From JACCTU01 sp963769665 (GTDB taxonomy: Bacteria; Actinomycetota; Thermoleophilia; Gaiellales; Gaiellaceae), in the NCBI GenBank assembly GCA_963769665.1, contig CAVYMQ010000003.1, positions 2,108,001 through 2,172,000 of the forward strand: a DNA stretch of 64,000 nucleotides. Direction: 5' to 3'. This document shows positions 40,484 to 49,062 of the stretch, one piece after another. The stretch's first letter is position 1. Each line of letters begins with the position of its first letter. A program made the position numbers and the translations under genes. The notes beneath the pieces were generated by a model. It had not been told where the DNA came from, searched no databases, and saw only the letters and a list, made by a program, of their open reading frames with translations.

Positions 40484-41280
40484 GCGCCGAGGCGGAGATC
40501 GAGCAGCTCTGGGCGGAGCTCGACCCCACGCGAGCGGGCGTGGTCGAAGAGACGATCGCCGCGCTCGACCGCGGGGAGCTTCGGGTCGCGGAGCAACGCG
40601 ACGGCGAGTGGATCGTCAACGAATGGGTGAAGAAGGCGATCCTCCTCTACTTCCGGCTGCGCAAGATGGAGCCGGTGGAGCTCGGCCCGTTTCTCTACCA
40701 CGACAAGATTCCGCTGAAGCGTGACTACGCCGAGCGCGGCGTCCGCGTGGTGCCGCCCGCTGCCGCGCGCTTCGGGTCTTTCCTGTCGCCCGACGTCGTG
40801 TTGATGCCGGGCTACGTGAACATCGGCGCCTGGGTCGGGCCTCGCACCATGGTCGACACGTGGGCGACGGTCGGCTCGTGCGCGCAGATCGGCGCCGACG
40901 TCCACCTCGCCGGCGGGGTCGGCATCGGGGGCGTCCTCGAGCCGCCGGGAGCGCGCCCGGTGATCGTCGAGGACGGAGCGTTTATCGGCTCCCGGTGCAT
41001 CGTCACCGAGGGGACGATCGTGGGAGAAGGTGCAGTGCTCGGTGCGAACGTGGTCTTGACGTCGTCGATCCCGATCATCGACGTCACCGGCACGAAGCCC
41101 GTCGAGCATCGCGGGTACGTGCCGCCGCGCTCGGTGGTGATCCCGGGAACGCGCGCCAAGGCCTACCCGGCCGGGACGTTCGACATCCCGTGCGCGTTGA
41201 TCGTCGGCACGCGCAACGAGTCGACCGACCTCAAGACGAGTCTGAACGACGCGCTGCGCGAACATGGTGTCGCGACGTGA
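40480..41280 (+). CDS. dapD: Tetrahydrodipicolinate N-succinyltransferase, probable CTG start
   Basis: DapD succinylates tetrahydrodipicolinate in the DAP/lysine pathway. The left-handed beta-helix signatures are strong: RVVPPAAARFGSFL, LMPGYVNIGAWV, TMVDTWATVGSCAQIG, GGVGIGGVLEPP and NVVLTSSIPIIDVTGT. The first standard start (GTG 40540) would remove the N-terminal helices that DapD normally has (here IEQLWAELDPTRAG). The in-frame CTG at 40480 overlaps the upstream stop (CTGA) and gives 266 residues, close to the family's about 275. I therefore annotate the CTG. Confidence 0.9.
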   Translation: MSAEAEIEQLWAELDPTRAGVVEETIAALDRGELRVAEQRDGEWIVNEWVKKAILLYFRLRKMEPVELGPFLYHDKIPLKRDYAERGVRVVPPAAARFGSFLSPDVVLMPGYVNIGAWVGPRTMVDTWATVGSCAQIGADVHLAGGVGIGGVLEPPGARPVIVEDGAFIGSRCIVTEGTIVGEGAVLGANVVLTSSIPIIDVTGTKPVEHRGYVPPRSVVIPGTRAKAYPAGTFDIPCALIVGTRNESTDLKTSLNDALREHGVAT

Positions 41281-42533
41281 ACGTTCGCCCCGTTCGCCTC
41301 GTCATCGACGACGACCGGCGGCGTTCGCGGCTCACGGTCTTCTTCCGGTTATTCCTTGCGATCCCGCACTTCGTCTGGCTGGGGTTGTGGACGTTCGCGG
41401 TTTTTTTCACCGCGATCGCGCAGTGGTTCGTGACCGTCGTGCGCGCGAAGCCGGCCGACCCGTTGCAGAGCTTCCACGTCGCCTACATCCGGTACGCGAC
41501 CCACGTCGGCGCCTACCTGGCGCTCGCCGCGAATCCATTTCCCGGCTTTCTCGGCGAGCCCGGGTATCCGATCGATGTCGAACTGGACGCGGCTGAGCGG
41601 CAACCGAGGCTCACCGCCGGGTTCCGCTTCCTGCTCGCGCTGCCGGCGCTCTTCTTCCTGACCCTCGTGAACGGGGGCGGCTCCGGGGGCAGCGCCGGGG
41701 GAGGTGTCGTGATCAGCGGGATCGTCCTGGTCGTCGCGTTCCTCGGCTGGTTCGCCTGCCTGGCGCGGGGCGAAATGCCGCACGGACTTCGCAACGTCGC
41801 GGCGTACGGCCTCCGCTATACGGCTGAGACGTTCGCGTACCTCCTGCTCGTCACCCCGACGTACCCGACGAGTGATCCGACACTTCCCGAGTCCGCCGGT
41901 CCGACGCCCGCGCACCCGGTTGCACTCACCGTGGACGACGACCGCCGCCGCTCGAGGCTCACGACCTTCTTCCGCCTCTTCCTCACCGTGCCGCACATGG
42001 TCTGGCTGCTGCTCTGGGGCCTCGTCGCGGTCTTCGCGGTCATCGGCCAGTGGTTCTTCGCCCTCGCGACGGGCCGCCCCGCAACCCCGCTGCACCGTTT
42101 CCTCGCAGCGTTCATCAGGTACCAGACCCACGTCGGCGCGTTCCTCTTCATGGTCGCGAACCCGTTCCCGGGCTTCACCGGCAAGCCGGAGTACCCGGTC
42201 GACGTGCACGTCGCGCCGCCGGATCGGCAGAGCCGCTGGGTCACGCTGTTCCGCGGCTTCCTTGCTTTGCCCGCGCTCATCGTGAACGGCGCGCTCAACA
42301 CGCTCCTGATCACGTCCGGGCTCGGCGGCTGGTTCGCAGCGCTCGCGATCGGGCGGATGCCCGAGGGCTTGCGGAACGCAGGAGCACATGCGCTTCGCTA
42401 CAACGCGCAGGTCAGTGCGTACGGGTCGCTCGTGACGGGCCGCTATCCGTTCAGCGGGCCGCCGACGCTCGTCGAGCCGGTCGAGACCACGTGGGCGGAG
42501 CCGCTGCCCGCGCCGGTCGATGCGACGGCCTGA
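41277..42533 (+). CDS. Membrane protein with two DUF4389 repeats
   Basis: The 418-residue protein is two tandem copies (about 1-205 and 215-410) of the DUF4389 unit. Both begin with DDDRRRSRLT.FFRLFL..PH..WL and share ATHVGAYL/QTHVGAFL, NPFPGF and the GE/GRMPHGLRN block. Each copy has about four hydrophobic helices. The function is unknown. GTG overlaps the dapD stop (GTGA), and its own end overlaps the next gene by 14 bp, so it belongs to the same transcript. Confidence 0.8.
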   Translation: MNVRPVRLVIDDDRRRSRLTVFFRLFLAIPHFVWLGLWTFAVFFTAIAQWFVTVVRAKPADPLQSFHVAYIRYATHVGAYLALAANPFPGFLGEPGYPIDVELDAAERQPRLTAGFRFLLALPALFFLTLVNGGGSGGSAGGGVVISGIVLVVAFLGWFACLARGEMPHGLRNVAAYGLRYTAETFAYLLLVTPTYPTSDPTLPESAGPTPAHPVALTVDDDRRRSRLTTFFRLFLTVPHMVWLLLWGLVAVFAVIGQWFFALATGRPATPLHRFLAAFIRYQTHVGAFLFMVANPFPGFTGKPEYPVDVHVAPPDRQSRWVTLFRGFLALPALIVNGALNTLLITSGLGGWFAALAIGRMPEGLRNAGAHALRYNAQVSAYGSLVTGRYPFSGPPTLVEPVETTWAEPLPAPVDATA

Positions 42534-43740
42534 GCACCTCCTTGCCGCGCTCGTCCTGATCGCGGGCGCGGCGCTCGGCGCGGCGGCGCTTTGGCCGACG
42601 AAGGTTCCGGACAACTTGAAGCTGCCTCCGCTCGACGAGCGCGTGGTCTTCGATCCGTCACAGCTCCGCGAGGCTCAGCACTTCGAGACCTTCCTTCACT
42701 GGAACTCCCTCGCGTCGATGGTCGTTGTGCTGATCGTCCTCGGCCTGTACGCCTGGCGTGGACACCGACTCGCGCGCGAGTCGGCCGCCGGACGGATCGG
42801 CACCGGGATGCTCCTCGGGATGCTGGGCCTCGGGATCCTTTGGATCACCCAGATCCCGTTCGGGCTGGCGGAGCTCTGGTGGGCGAGGCGCTACGGCGTT
42901 GCGGACGACATCGGGTATCTCGAGTGGCTACTCACCTACTGGCTCAGCCTCAGCGGTGAGTTCGCGTTCATCTGCCTCGCGCTGGTGATCGTGATGGGCT
43001 TCGCACAGTCGTTGCGTGGGCGCTGGTGGGTCGCCGGCGCGCCGACGTTCGTCGCGCTGTACGTCCTCTTCTCGTTCAGCTTTCCCTGGCTGGTGCCCGA
43101 CGACCGTCCGCTGCCCGACCCGGCGCTGCTCTCGGCGGGGCGCGAGTACGCGCGCGAGCAGGGCACCGAGCCGATCCCGGTTCGCGTCGAGGAGGTCAGC
43201 TCGTACACCGACTCGCCGAACGCGTTCGCCGCCGGCATGGACTCGTCGCGCAAGGTCTTCATTTGGGACACGCTGCTCGATGGGCGCTTCGCCGACGACG
43301 AGGTGCGGATGGTGCTCGCGCACGAGATCGCGCACCACTCGCGCGAGCACATCTGGAAAGGCGTCGGCTGGTACGCGATCTTCGCAGTGCCCGGGACGTT
43401 CCTGATCGCGCTGGCCACTCGTCGCCGCGGCTCGCTTCGCGAGGCGCAAGCCGTGCCGGTCGCGCTGTTCGTCTTCGTCGCGCTCAGCATGGCCGCGCAG
43501 CCGCTCTTCAACGTCCTCGGCCGCAGGATGGAGTCGGAAGCCGACTGGGTCGCGCTCGAGACGACCGAGGATCCCGACGGCGCACGGCAGCTCTTCGTGC
43601 ACTTCACGGAATTCGCTCTCGCCGACCCGTCACCACCTACGTGGGCATCAGCCCTCTTCGACACGCATCCCACCATGCTGGACAGGATCCGAATGGCCGA
43701 GGCCTGGCGGGCGCAGTCGGAGGGCCGTTCCCATCCCTAA
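42520..43740 (+). CDS. M48 family membrane metalloprotease (Ste24-like)
   Basis: The 406-residue protein has an N-terminal helix, four or five further membrane spans, the zinc site LAHEIAHHSREH (about residue 270) and the third ligand in MESEADWVAL. This is the CAAX-protease 1/HtpX group that degrades or processes membrane proteins; the substrate is unknown. Its start overlaps the DUF4389 gene by 14 bases. A C/G-rich hairpin follows. Confidence 0.87.
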   Translation: MRRPEHLLAALVLIAGAALGAAALWPTKVPDNLKLPPLDERVVFDPSQLREAQHFETFLHWNSLASMVVVLIVLGLYAWRGHRLARESAAGRIGTGMLLGMLGLGILWITQIPFGLAELWWARRYGVADDIGYLEWLLTYWLSLSGEFAFICLALVIVMGFAQSLRGRWWVAGAPTFVALYVLFSFSFPWLVPDDRPLPDPALLSAGREYAREQGTEPIPVRVEEVSSYTDSPNAFAAGMDSSRKVFIWDTLLDGRFADDEVRMVLAHEIAHHSREHIWKGVGWYAIFAVPGTFLIALATRRRGSLREAQAVPVALFVFVALSMAAQPLFNVLGRRMESEADWVALETTEDPDGARQLFVHFTEFALADPSPPTWASALFDTHPTMLDRIRMAEAWRAQSEGRSHP

Positions 43741-43758
43741 CCCCCACCCACCCGGGGG
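43741..43758. terminator. C/G-rich hairpin between convergent genes
   Basis: CCCCC (43741-43745) pairs with GGGGG (43754-43758) directly after the M48 stop; loop ACCCACCC. Position between convergent genes suggests termination. Confidence 0.4.
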
Positions 43759-43806
43759 AGCTCAGGGTAGCGGGCCGGTGCCGCGGTCTTTGTGCCGATC
43801 TTGTGT

Positions 43807-44493
43807 CTACTCGTCCACCGGGGCGGCCGAGCCGCGCAGGTAGGCGCGGCCGCCTTCGAGGCGGACGTGCAGGTCGCCGCCGGGGAAGTGGACGACCACG
43901 TCGCCACCGCCAGGGTGCGTCGCCGCCGCCACCGCGACGGCGCTCGTCCCCGACGCGCTCGTCTCGCCCACCCCCCGCTCCCACACGCGCGCGGTCACCT
44001 CGCCGGGGGCGTCCACGTGCGCCACCTGGACATTCGTGCGGTTCGGGAAGCGCTCGTGGGTCTCGAGTCTCGGGCCGAGAACCGGAAGCTCCGCGGGATC
44101 GCCCAGGACGACCGCATGCGGATTTCCGACCTCGACCGCGATCAGCTCCACGCCGTCGACGACCTCCGGCGCGCCGACCCGAACCTCTCCGAGCTCCTGC
44201 TCGACCTCGTCCCCGCCGAGCATCCTCGCGACGACGACGCGCGGGCCTACGTGCAGCGTGAGAACGCTCTCCCCGGTCCGCTCCGCAAGCCAGCGAGCCG
44301 CAATGCGTGTGCCGTTGCCCGACATCTCGGCCTGCGAGCCGTCGGGATTCCAGATCACGACCTCGCCGTCGTCCGCAACCTCGAGGATGCCGTCTGCGTC
44401 GCCGACGTGCTCGCGTACGCTCTCAGCCGTCAGCCCGCACGGCTCCGTCACCAGGTACACGTTCCCGTGCGCGTGCCAGCGCGACGATCTCAT
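43807..44493 (-). CDS. DapF-like protein lacking both catalytic cysteines
   Basis: The 228-residue protein follows the DapF fold order: RWHAHGNVYLV (substrate loop), NPDGSQAEMSGNGTRIAARWL, EVGNPHAVVL and WERGVGETSASGTSAVAVAAA. In active DAP epimerase the two bases are cysteines in EMCGNG and LACGTG; here they are Ser58 and Ser181. It is also shorter than the usual 270-280. It may be an inactive or altered-chemistry paralogue despite the dap genes nearby. Its start overlaps miaA by 71 bp out of frame, supported by the conserved N-terminus. Confidence 0.8.
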   Translation of the reverse strand: MRSSRWHAHGNVYLVTEPCGLTAESVREHVGDADGILEVADDGEVVIWNPDGSQAEMSGNGTRIAARWLAERTGESVLTLHVGPRVVVARMLGGDEVEQELGEVRVGAPEVVDGVELIAVEVGNPHAVVLGDPAELPVLGPRLETHERFPNRTNVQVAHVDAPGEVTARVWERGVGETSASGTSAVAVAAATHPGGGDVVVHFPGGDLHVRLEGGRAYLRGSAAPVDE

Positions 44494-45334
44494 CGGCCAC
44501 CTCGGTCGCAGGTCGGTTCGCGTCGATGATGACGATGCCGGGGATGCGGCGCATCCACTTCCGCTGGTACGCGGCATAGCGTCGCACGCGCCGGTTGTAC
44601 GTCTCGACGGCCTCCTCGAGCGGCAGCTCGGCAAAGTCGCGCAGGCCGTGGATCGTGAGCGCGGTCTGGGAGACCGAGCCCGCGAGCGCACGTCGCGCCT
44701 CGTCGACGACGCCGCGGCCGACCATCGAACGTGTTCGGGCTTCGATGCGCGAAGCGAGCTCGTCGCGAGCGACGTCGAGCCCGACCACGATCGTCGGATG
44801 CCGGTAGCCCCCGCCCCAGAGCGTGTCCGACGTAGGCGCGAGCGACGCCCCGAGCTCGGCGAGCTCGAGAGCACGGACCACCCGACGTCGGTCGTTCGCG
44901 TGAACGCGCGCAGCTGCGGCGGGGTCACGCTCGACCAGAGCGGCGTGGGCTCGCTCGGGCCCGAGTCGGTCGTACAGCCGCTCGACGCGGGCTCGTGTGC
45001 CCGCGGGCACAGGCCGTGGAAGCTCCAGGCCTGCGAGCGCCGCCCGGAGGTAGAGGCCCGTCCCGCCGACGACCACCGGGGCGCGGCTGTCGGCGACGAG
45101 CTCGTCGATCACCGAGTGCGCGAGCTCCTGGTACTCACCGACCGACGCCTCGTGTTCGAGCGGCCAGATGCCGACGAGCCGGGTCGGCCGCTCGGACTGG
45201 TTCGTGAGGATCGGCAGACCCCGGTACGCCTGCATCGCGTCGGCCGACACGAGCTCCCCGTCGAGCAGGTCGGCCAGGGTCTCTGCGACGTCCGTCTTCC
45301 CGGACGCCGTCGGCCCGAAGACGCCGACGACCAC
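44423..45334 (-). CDS. miaA: tRNA dimethylallyltransferase
   Basis: MiaA adds a dimethylallyl group to A37 of tRNAs reading UNN codons; MiaB, encoded 2.4 kb upstream, then methylthiolates it. The 303-residue protein has GVFGPTASGKTDVAE (P-loop), SADAMQAYRGLPILTNQ, VVVGGTGLYLRA, RVHANDRRRVVRALE and YAAYQRKWMRR. GTG 45334 overlaps the stop of the upstream gene by one base. The 3' end overlaps the DapF-like gene. Confidence 0.95.
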   Translation of the reverse strand: MVVGVFGPTASGKTDVAETLADLLDGELVSADAMQAYRGLPILTNQSERPTRLVGIWPLEHEASVGEYQELAHSVIDELVADSRAPVVVGGTGLYLRAALAGLELPRPVPAGTRARVERLYDRLGPERAHAALVERDPAAAARVHANDRRRVVRALELAELGASLAPTSDTLWGGGYRHPTIVVGLDVARDELASRIEARTRSMVGRGVVDEARRALAGSVSQTALTIHGLRDFAELPLEEAVETYNRRVRRYAAYQRKWMRRIPGIVIIDANRPATEVADEIVALARARERVPGDGAVRADG

Positions 45335-46272
45335 TACGGCGTCACGGGCGCGCTCTGCAGCTCTGCCCGCCGGCGTCGCCAGAGGAGCCCGCCAACGAGG
45401 AGAAGCAACCCCTCGACGACCGTGATCACGATTCGATTCAGGACGACCGCGCCGAGCGCGACACCGCTCGGCGCCACTGCAAGGACGAGCCCGTACATCG
45501 CGCCCTCGCGGACGCCGAGCCCCGATGGCGCGACGATCGACAGCACCGCCACGATCGCACCGACCGCGGCGGTTCCGCCAAGGAAGACGACCGTTTCGAG
45601 ACCGGCATCGCCGCCGAGCGCGCGAATGATGAAGAGGAAGCCGGCTCCGCCGACGATCCAGGAGAACGCGTAGTAGACGAGCAGTCCGATCAGCACGCGA
45701 TACGGGAGCTCCGGCAGGTCGACCCCGCCGAACGGCCGGAAGATCCGCGCGGCGAGCCAGCGAAAGATCCGCGGGTGCAGCGCGACCGTGACGACCGCCG
45801 TGAAAAGAACGAGCGGCAGAAGCGGCGCGTCGGCGCCCCCGATGATCGCGATTCCCGCGACGAACACGCCGACACCCGAGATCGCCGAGAGGCCGGCCTC
45901 GAGCAGGATCGACGACAGCACGAGTGGCGTCGCCGCGTCGACGCCCGCTTTCCGGAGCCACACGACACGTGCGGCCGGCGTCCAGATCCCGCCCGGAACG
46001 TACTTCGCGAGCATGGAAGCCATCTCTGATTGCAACGCGACCGCGTACGAGATCCGAACGTCCAGTGCACGAAGAATCCACTGCCATCCGACCACGAACA
46101 GGCAGTAGTAGGCCGCGATCAGGGCGGTCGCGATCAGCAGGTCGCGCGGGTCGGCGTCACGCAGCCTCGGGCCGGCGTCCGCCCACGTATCCCGTAGCGC
46201 GAAGCCGAGGAAGAGGACGAGCGCGACGACGAAGAGCAGCTGGGCCGCGATCCAGATACGCCGCCGGGTCAC
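45334..46272 (-). CDS. UPF0104/lysylphosphatidylglycerol synthase-like flippase domain protein
   Basis: The 312-residue protein has about eight membrane helices. It contains the family stretches MLAKYVPGGIWTPAARVVWL and VAPSGLGVREGAMYGLVLA, matching the MprF N-terminal/UPF0104 membrane domain. There is no soluble synthase domain. Such proteins are thought to flip lipids or lipid-linked sugars; the substrate here is unknown. GTG start; its stop shares a base with miaA's start. Confidence 0.78.
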   Translation of the reverse strand: MTRRRIWIAAQLLFVVALVLFLGFALRDTWADAGPRLRDADPRDLLIATALIAAYYCLFVVGWQWILRALDVRISYAVALQSEMASMLAKYVPGGIWTPAARVVWLRKAGVDAATPLVLSSILLEAGLSAISGVGVFVAGIAIIGGADAPLLPLVLFTAVVTVALHPRIFRWLAARIFRPFGGVDLPELPYRVLIGLLVYYAFSWIVGGAGFLFIIRALGGDAGLETVVFLGGTAAVGAIVAVLSIVAPSGLGVREGAMYGLVLAVAPSGVALGAVVLNRIVITVVEGLLLLVGGLLWRRRRAELQSAPVTP

Positions 46273-46329
46273 GCCTCCAATCTAGACGCGACGGGCAGAC
46301 AACCGCCACACAGTCGGCGAGACGACGCC

Positions 46330-47691
46330 CTACTTCTTCGTGACCCGCACGCGGTAGGCGCTGCCGTCCGTCGCCAGTACGTCGATCTTGACCGCCGAGT
46401 CCTCGTAGGCCTGCCCGACGGCAAACGGTGCGACATCCGGTGAACAGTTAGAGCCGGAGGTCTTCCCCTCGATTGCCCCTTGGTCGGCGCGAAGTTGGGA
46501 GTTGACCGTGTACACGAGTACGCCCTCGCTACAGATGGACCGGTCGTAACCGAGACGGCGTCGCACCTCGAGGACGTACGCGGTGGATGTGCCGGTAGGG
46601 ACGACAACCATCTTCTTTCCGCCGGCCTGGGCGGTCGGCGTAAGTGTCTCCTCGAGCTGCCCGGCCGCGCGCAGACAGGTGATCTGTTCCGGGTCGATCC
46701 AGCGGAACATCCACTTGTGCCAGGCAACCGGATGGACGGTCGCAAACGGGAGGGCTACCGCCCAGCCTGGATCCCAGTGCCCAAAAGGCTGCGGGGACGA
46801 GTCGATAAGCAGACCGCCGAGTAGAGCCATGAACCCGTGCAGAACATGAGCCGAGTCCGATGAGCGGGACGCTGCGTCGATCAGAATGCCAAAACGAACC
46901 TCACCCCCTGGAACCGCGACGCCGCGTCCAGGGATGCGCACATAGTTGGAGCCCAGGTGCGGGCTGGCGTTGTCCGACGGCACGACCAGGACCACCTGGT
47001 AGCGGGCAAGGTCGACCGAGCCTGAGACCGCGGCTGCGACGTCGGCCAGGTAGCGATCGGCGTCGCGATCGACCTGCGCAAACCCGTACTCGGTCCCGGC
47101 CTTGGGCATCCTAAACCAGCGCGGCACTACGGTTACCCCGAGTGAGAAACGCCCGTGAGAGGCTTCTTGGAGCCAGGGCAGCAGGTCGCTGGTGTACCTG
47201 GATGCGCGTGCGGACGCGTCCCCGGCGGCGGGGGCGTTTGGGAAGTCGACGAACACCATTACCGCCTCGACGCGCCCGGTCGTCGGTATCGCACTCTCTC
47301 GATCCAGAGGGCCGAGGCTCCTCAGCGGATACCGGGCAAACGGCCGGCCGAGGAGAGCTTCAGCGTTCGGAGCGAGCTCGAAGTCGCAGCTTGCGCTTGA
47401 ACTCGGCGGCAGCGGTGTGACGACTGTGCAGGCGGCCGCGAGCTGCAGGCCTCTCAGCTTCGCCTTCTGCTTGCGCACGAAGGCAGCCCGGCTTCGGACG
47501 GCCTTGACGCGCGCGAAGTAGGCGCGCTGCCGGACCGCCATTCCCTTTCGAAACACGGCCGCCGCGACGACGCGGGCGTCCTTCTGGGCTTGTGTGCAGG
47601 TCGCGGCCGGGCCGGCCTGGGCCGGCGACGAGAACGCTGCGGTGGCCGCAAGGGCCGCAAGAGAAAGGAGGCCCAGGCGCCTGAAGATCAC
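46330..47691 (-). CDS. Secreted M6-peptidase-like protein without the catalytic glutamate
   Basis: The 453-residue protein has a signal peptide (MIFRRLGLLSLAALAATAAF) and then M6 (immune inhibitor A-like) features: VEAVMVFVDFPNAP, LPWLQEASHGRFSLG, PRWFRMPKAGTEYG, and HKWMFRWIDPEQITC with a beta-rich C-terminus. Where M6 enzymes have HExxH, this one reads AHVLHGFMALLG, lacking the glutamate, so proteolysis is unlikely. It may be a binding or decoy homologue. GTG start overlaps the miaB stop in the order miaB then this gene. Confidence 0.7.
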   Translation of the reverse strand: MIFRRLGLLSLAALAATAAFSSPAQAGPAATCTQAQKDARVVAAAVFRKGMAVRQRAYFARVKAVRSRAAFVRKQKAKLRGLQLAAACTVVTPLPPSSSASCDFELAPNAEALLGRPFARYPLRSLGPLDRESAIPTTGRVEAVMVFVDFPNAPAAGDASARASRYTSDLLPWLQEASHGRFSLGVTVVPRWFRMPKAGTEYGFAQVDRDADRYLADVAAAVSGSVDLARYQVVLVVPSDNASPHLGSNYVRIPGRGVAVPGGEVRFGILIDAASRSSDSAHVLHGFMALLGGLLIDSSPQPFGHWDPGWAVALPFATVHPVAWHKWMFRWIDPEQITCLRAAGQLEETLTPTAQAGGKKMVVVPTGTSTAYVLEVRRRLGYDRSICSEGVLVYTVNSQLRADQGAIEGKTSGSNCSPDVAPFAVGQAYEDSAVKIDVLATDGSAYRVRVTKK

Positions 47692-49052
47692 CTGATCGTA
47701 GCGGCGTTCCTCCCGCGCCGTGCTAACGCGGCGGCAAGAACTCTCTGATGACCACTGAGCGTCGTCGAGGTCGCACTCTCGATTTCGACCTCGACGAGCT
47801 CCCCGGCAGCTGCGTCGCCGCTGAAGTGCACCATCGTGTTGCGGCGTGTGCGTCCGCGCAGGCGCGCGTCGTCGGTGCGGCTCGCGCCTTCGACGAGTAC
47901 CTCTTCCATGCCACCGACCCGAGCTGCGTTTCGCTCGCGCGCGATTCGCTGAACGAGCTCGACGAGCCGCTCGATCCGCTCACGCTTCACGTCGTCGGGA
48001 ACCTGACCCGCCATGGACGCGGCCTCCGTGCCGTGTCGGGGGGAGTACACGAACGTGAACGCGCTGTCGTAGCGCACGGTCTCGACCACCTCGAGCGTCT
48101 CGCGAAAGTCGTCCTCGGTTTCGCCCGGAAACCCGACGATGATGTCGGTGCCGAGGGCGAGATCCGGAATGGCTGCCCGTAGGCGCTCGACGAGCGCGAG
48201 GTAGCGCTCACGCGAGTACGTGCGACGCATCGTCTTCAGGACGCGCGTCGAGCCGGACTGCAGCGGCAGGTGCACGTGCTCGCACGCCGACGCGCACTCT
48301 GCGATCGCCGCGATCACCGGCTCCCGAAAGTCCTTCGGGTGCGGGCTCGTGAAGCGGATCCGCGCGATTCCTTCGATCGCGTCGCAGGCCCTGAGCAGCT
48401 CGCCGAACTCGGTGTCGATGTCGGGACGCAGGTCGCGACCCCACGAGTTGACGTTCTGTCCGAGCAGCGTGAGCTCCTTGACGCCCTCGGCCGCAAGCCG
48501 TGTCACCTCGGCGACGACCTCCCCCGGCCGGCGGCTGACCTCACGGCCCCGGACGGCGGGCACGATGCAGTACGCGCACTTGGAGTTGCAGCCCATCGAG
48601 ACCTGCACCCACGCCTGGAAGCTCCGCTCGCGGTGCATCGGCAACGCGGCGGCGAAGCGGCGCTCCTCCGCGATCCCGAAGCTCGAACGCGCGACGCCGG
48701 TCCCACCCGCTCCGAGCCACTCGCCGAGGTGCGAGATCGAGCCCGGACCGAACGCCACGTCGACGAAGGGGTACTGGCCGAAGATCCGCTCGCGTTGCGC
48801 CTCGGCGTAGCATCCACCGACCGCGATCACGCGCTCGGGATCGCGCTCCTTGAGCATCTTCGCGTTCCCGAGGTGCGCGGCGAGCCGCGTGTCGGGCTTC
48901 TCGCGAATCGTGCACGTGTTGAAGACGAGCACGTCCGCGTCGTCCGGCGACGCGGACTCCCCGAGCCCGAGCTCTTCGAGCATGCCCTTGATCCGCTCCG
49001 AGTCGTGGGCGTTCATCTGGCAGCCGAACGTCGTGACGTGGTAGCGCCGCAC
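47688..49052 (-). CDS. miaB: tRNA-2-methylthio-N6-dimethylallyladenosine synthase
   Basis: MiaB is a radical-SAM methylthiotransferase. The 454-residue protein has the UPF0004 domain with three cysteines (TFGCQMN, NTCTIREK, GGCYAEAQ). The radical-SAM motif is MGCNSKCAYCIVP, followed by GVKELTLLGQNVNSWG, and a C-terminal TRAM domain. GTG 49052 opens the frame, 10 bp from the divergent LysE-type gene. It acts after MiaA on tRNA A37. Confidence 0.96.
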   Translation of the reverse strand: MRRYHVTTFGCQMNAHDSERIKGMLEELGLGESASPDDADVLVFNTCTIREKPDTRLAAHLGNAKMLKERDPERVIAVGGCYAEAQRERIFGQYPFVDVAFGPGSISHLGEWLGAGGTGVARSSFGIAEERRFAAALPMHRERSFQAWVQVSMGCNSKCAYCIVPAVRGREVSRRPGEVVAEVTRLAAEGVKELTLLGQNVNSWGRDLRPDIDTEFGELLRACDAIEGIARIRFTSPHPKDFREPVIAAIAECASACEHVHLPLQSGSTRVLKTMRRTYSRERYLALVERLRAAIPDLALGTDIIVGFPGETEDDFRETLEVVETVRYDSAFTFVYSPRHGTEAASMAGQVPDDVKRERIERLVELVQRIARERNAARVGGMEEVLVEGASRTDDARLRGRTRRNTMVHFSGDAAAGELVEVEIESATSTTLSGHQRVLAAALARRGRNAATIR

Positions 49053-49062
49053 CGGTGCGACA

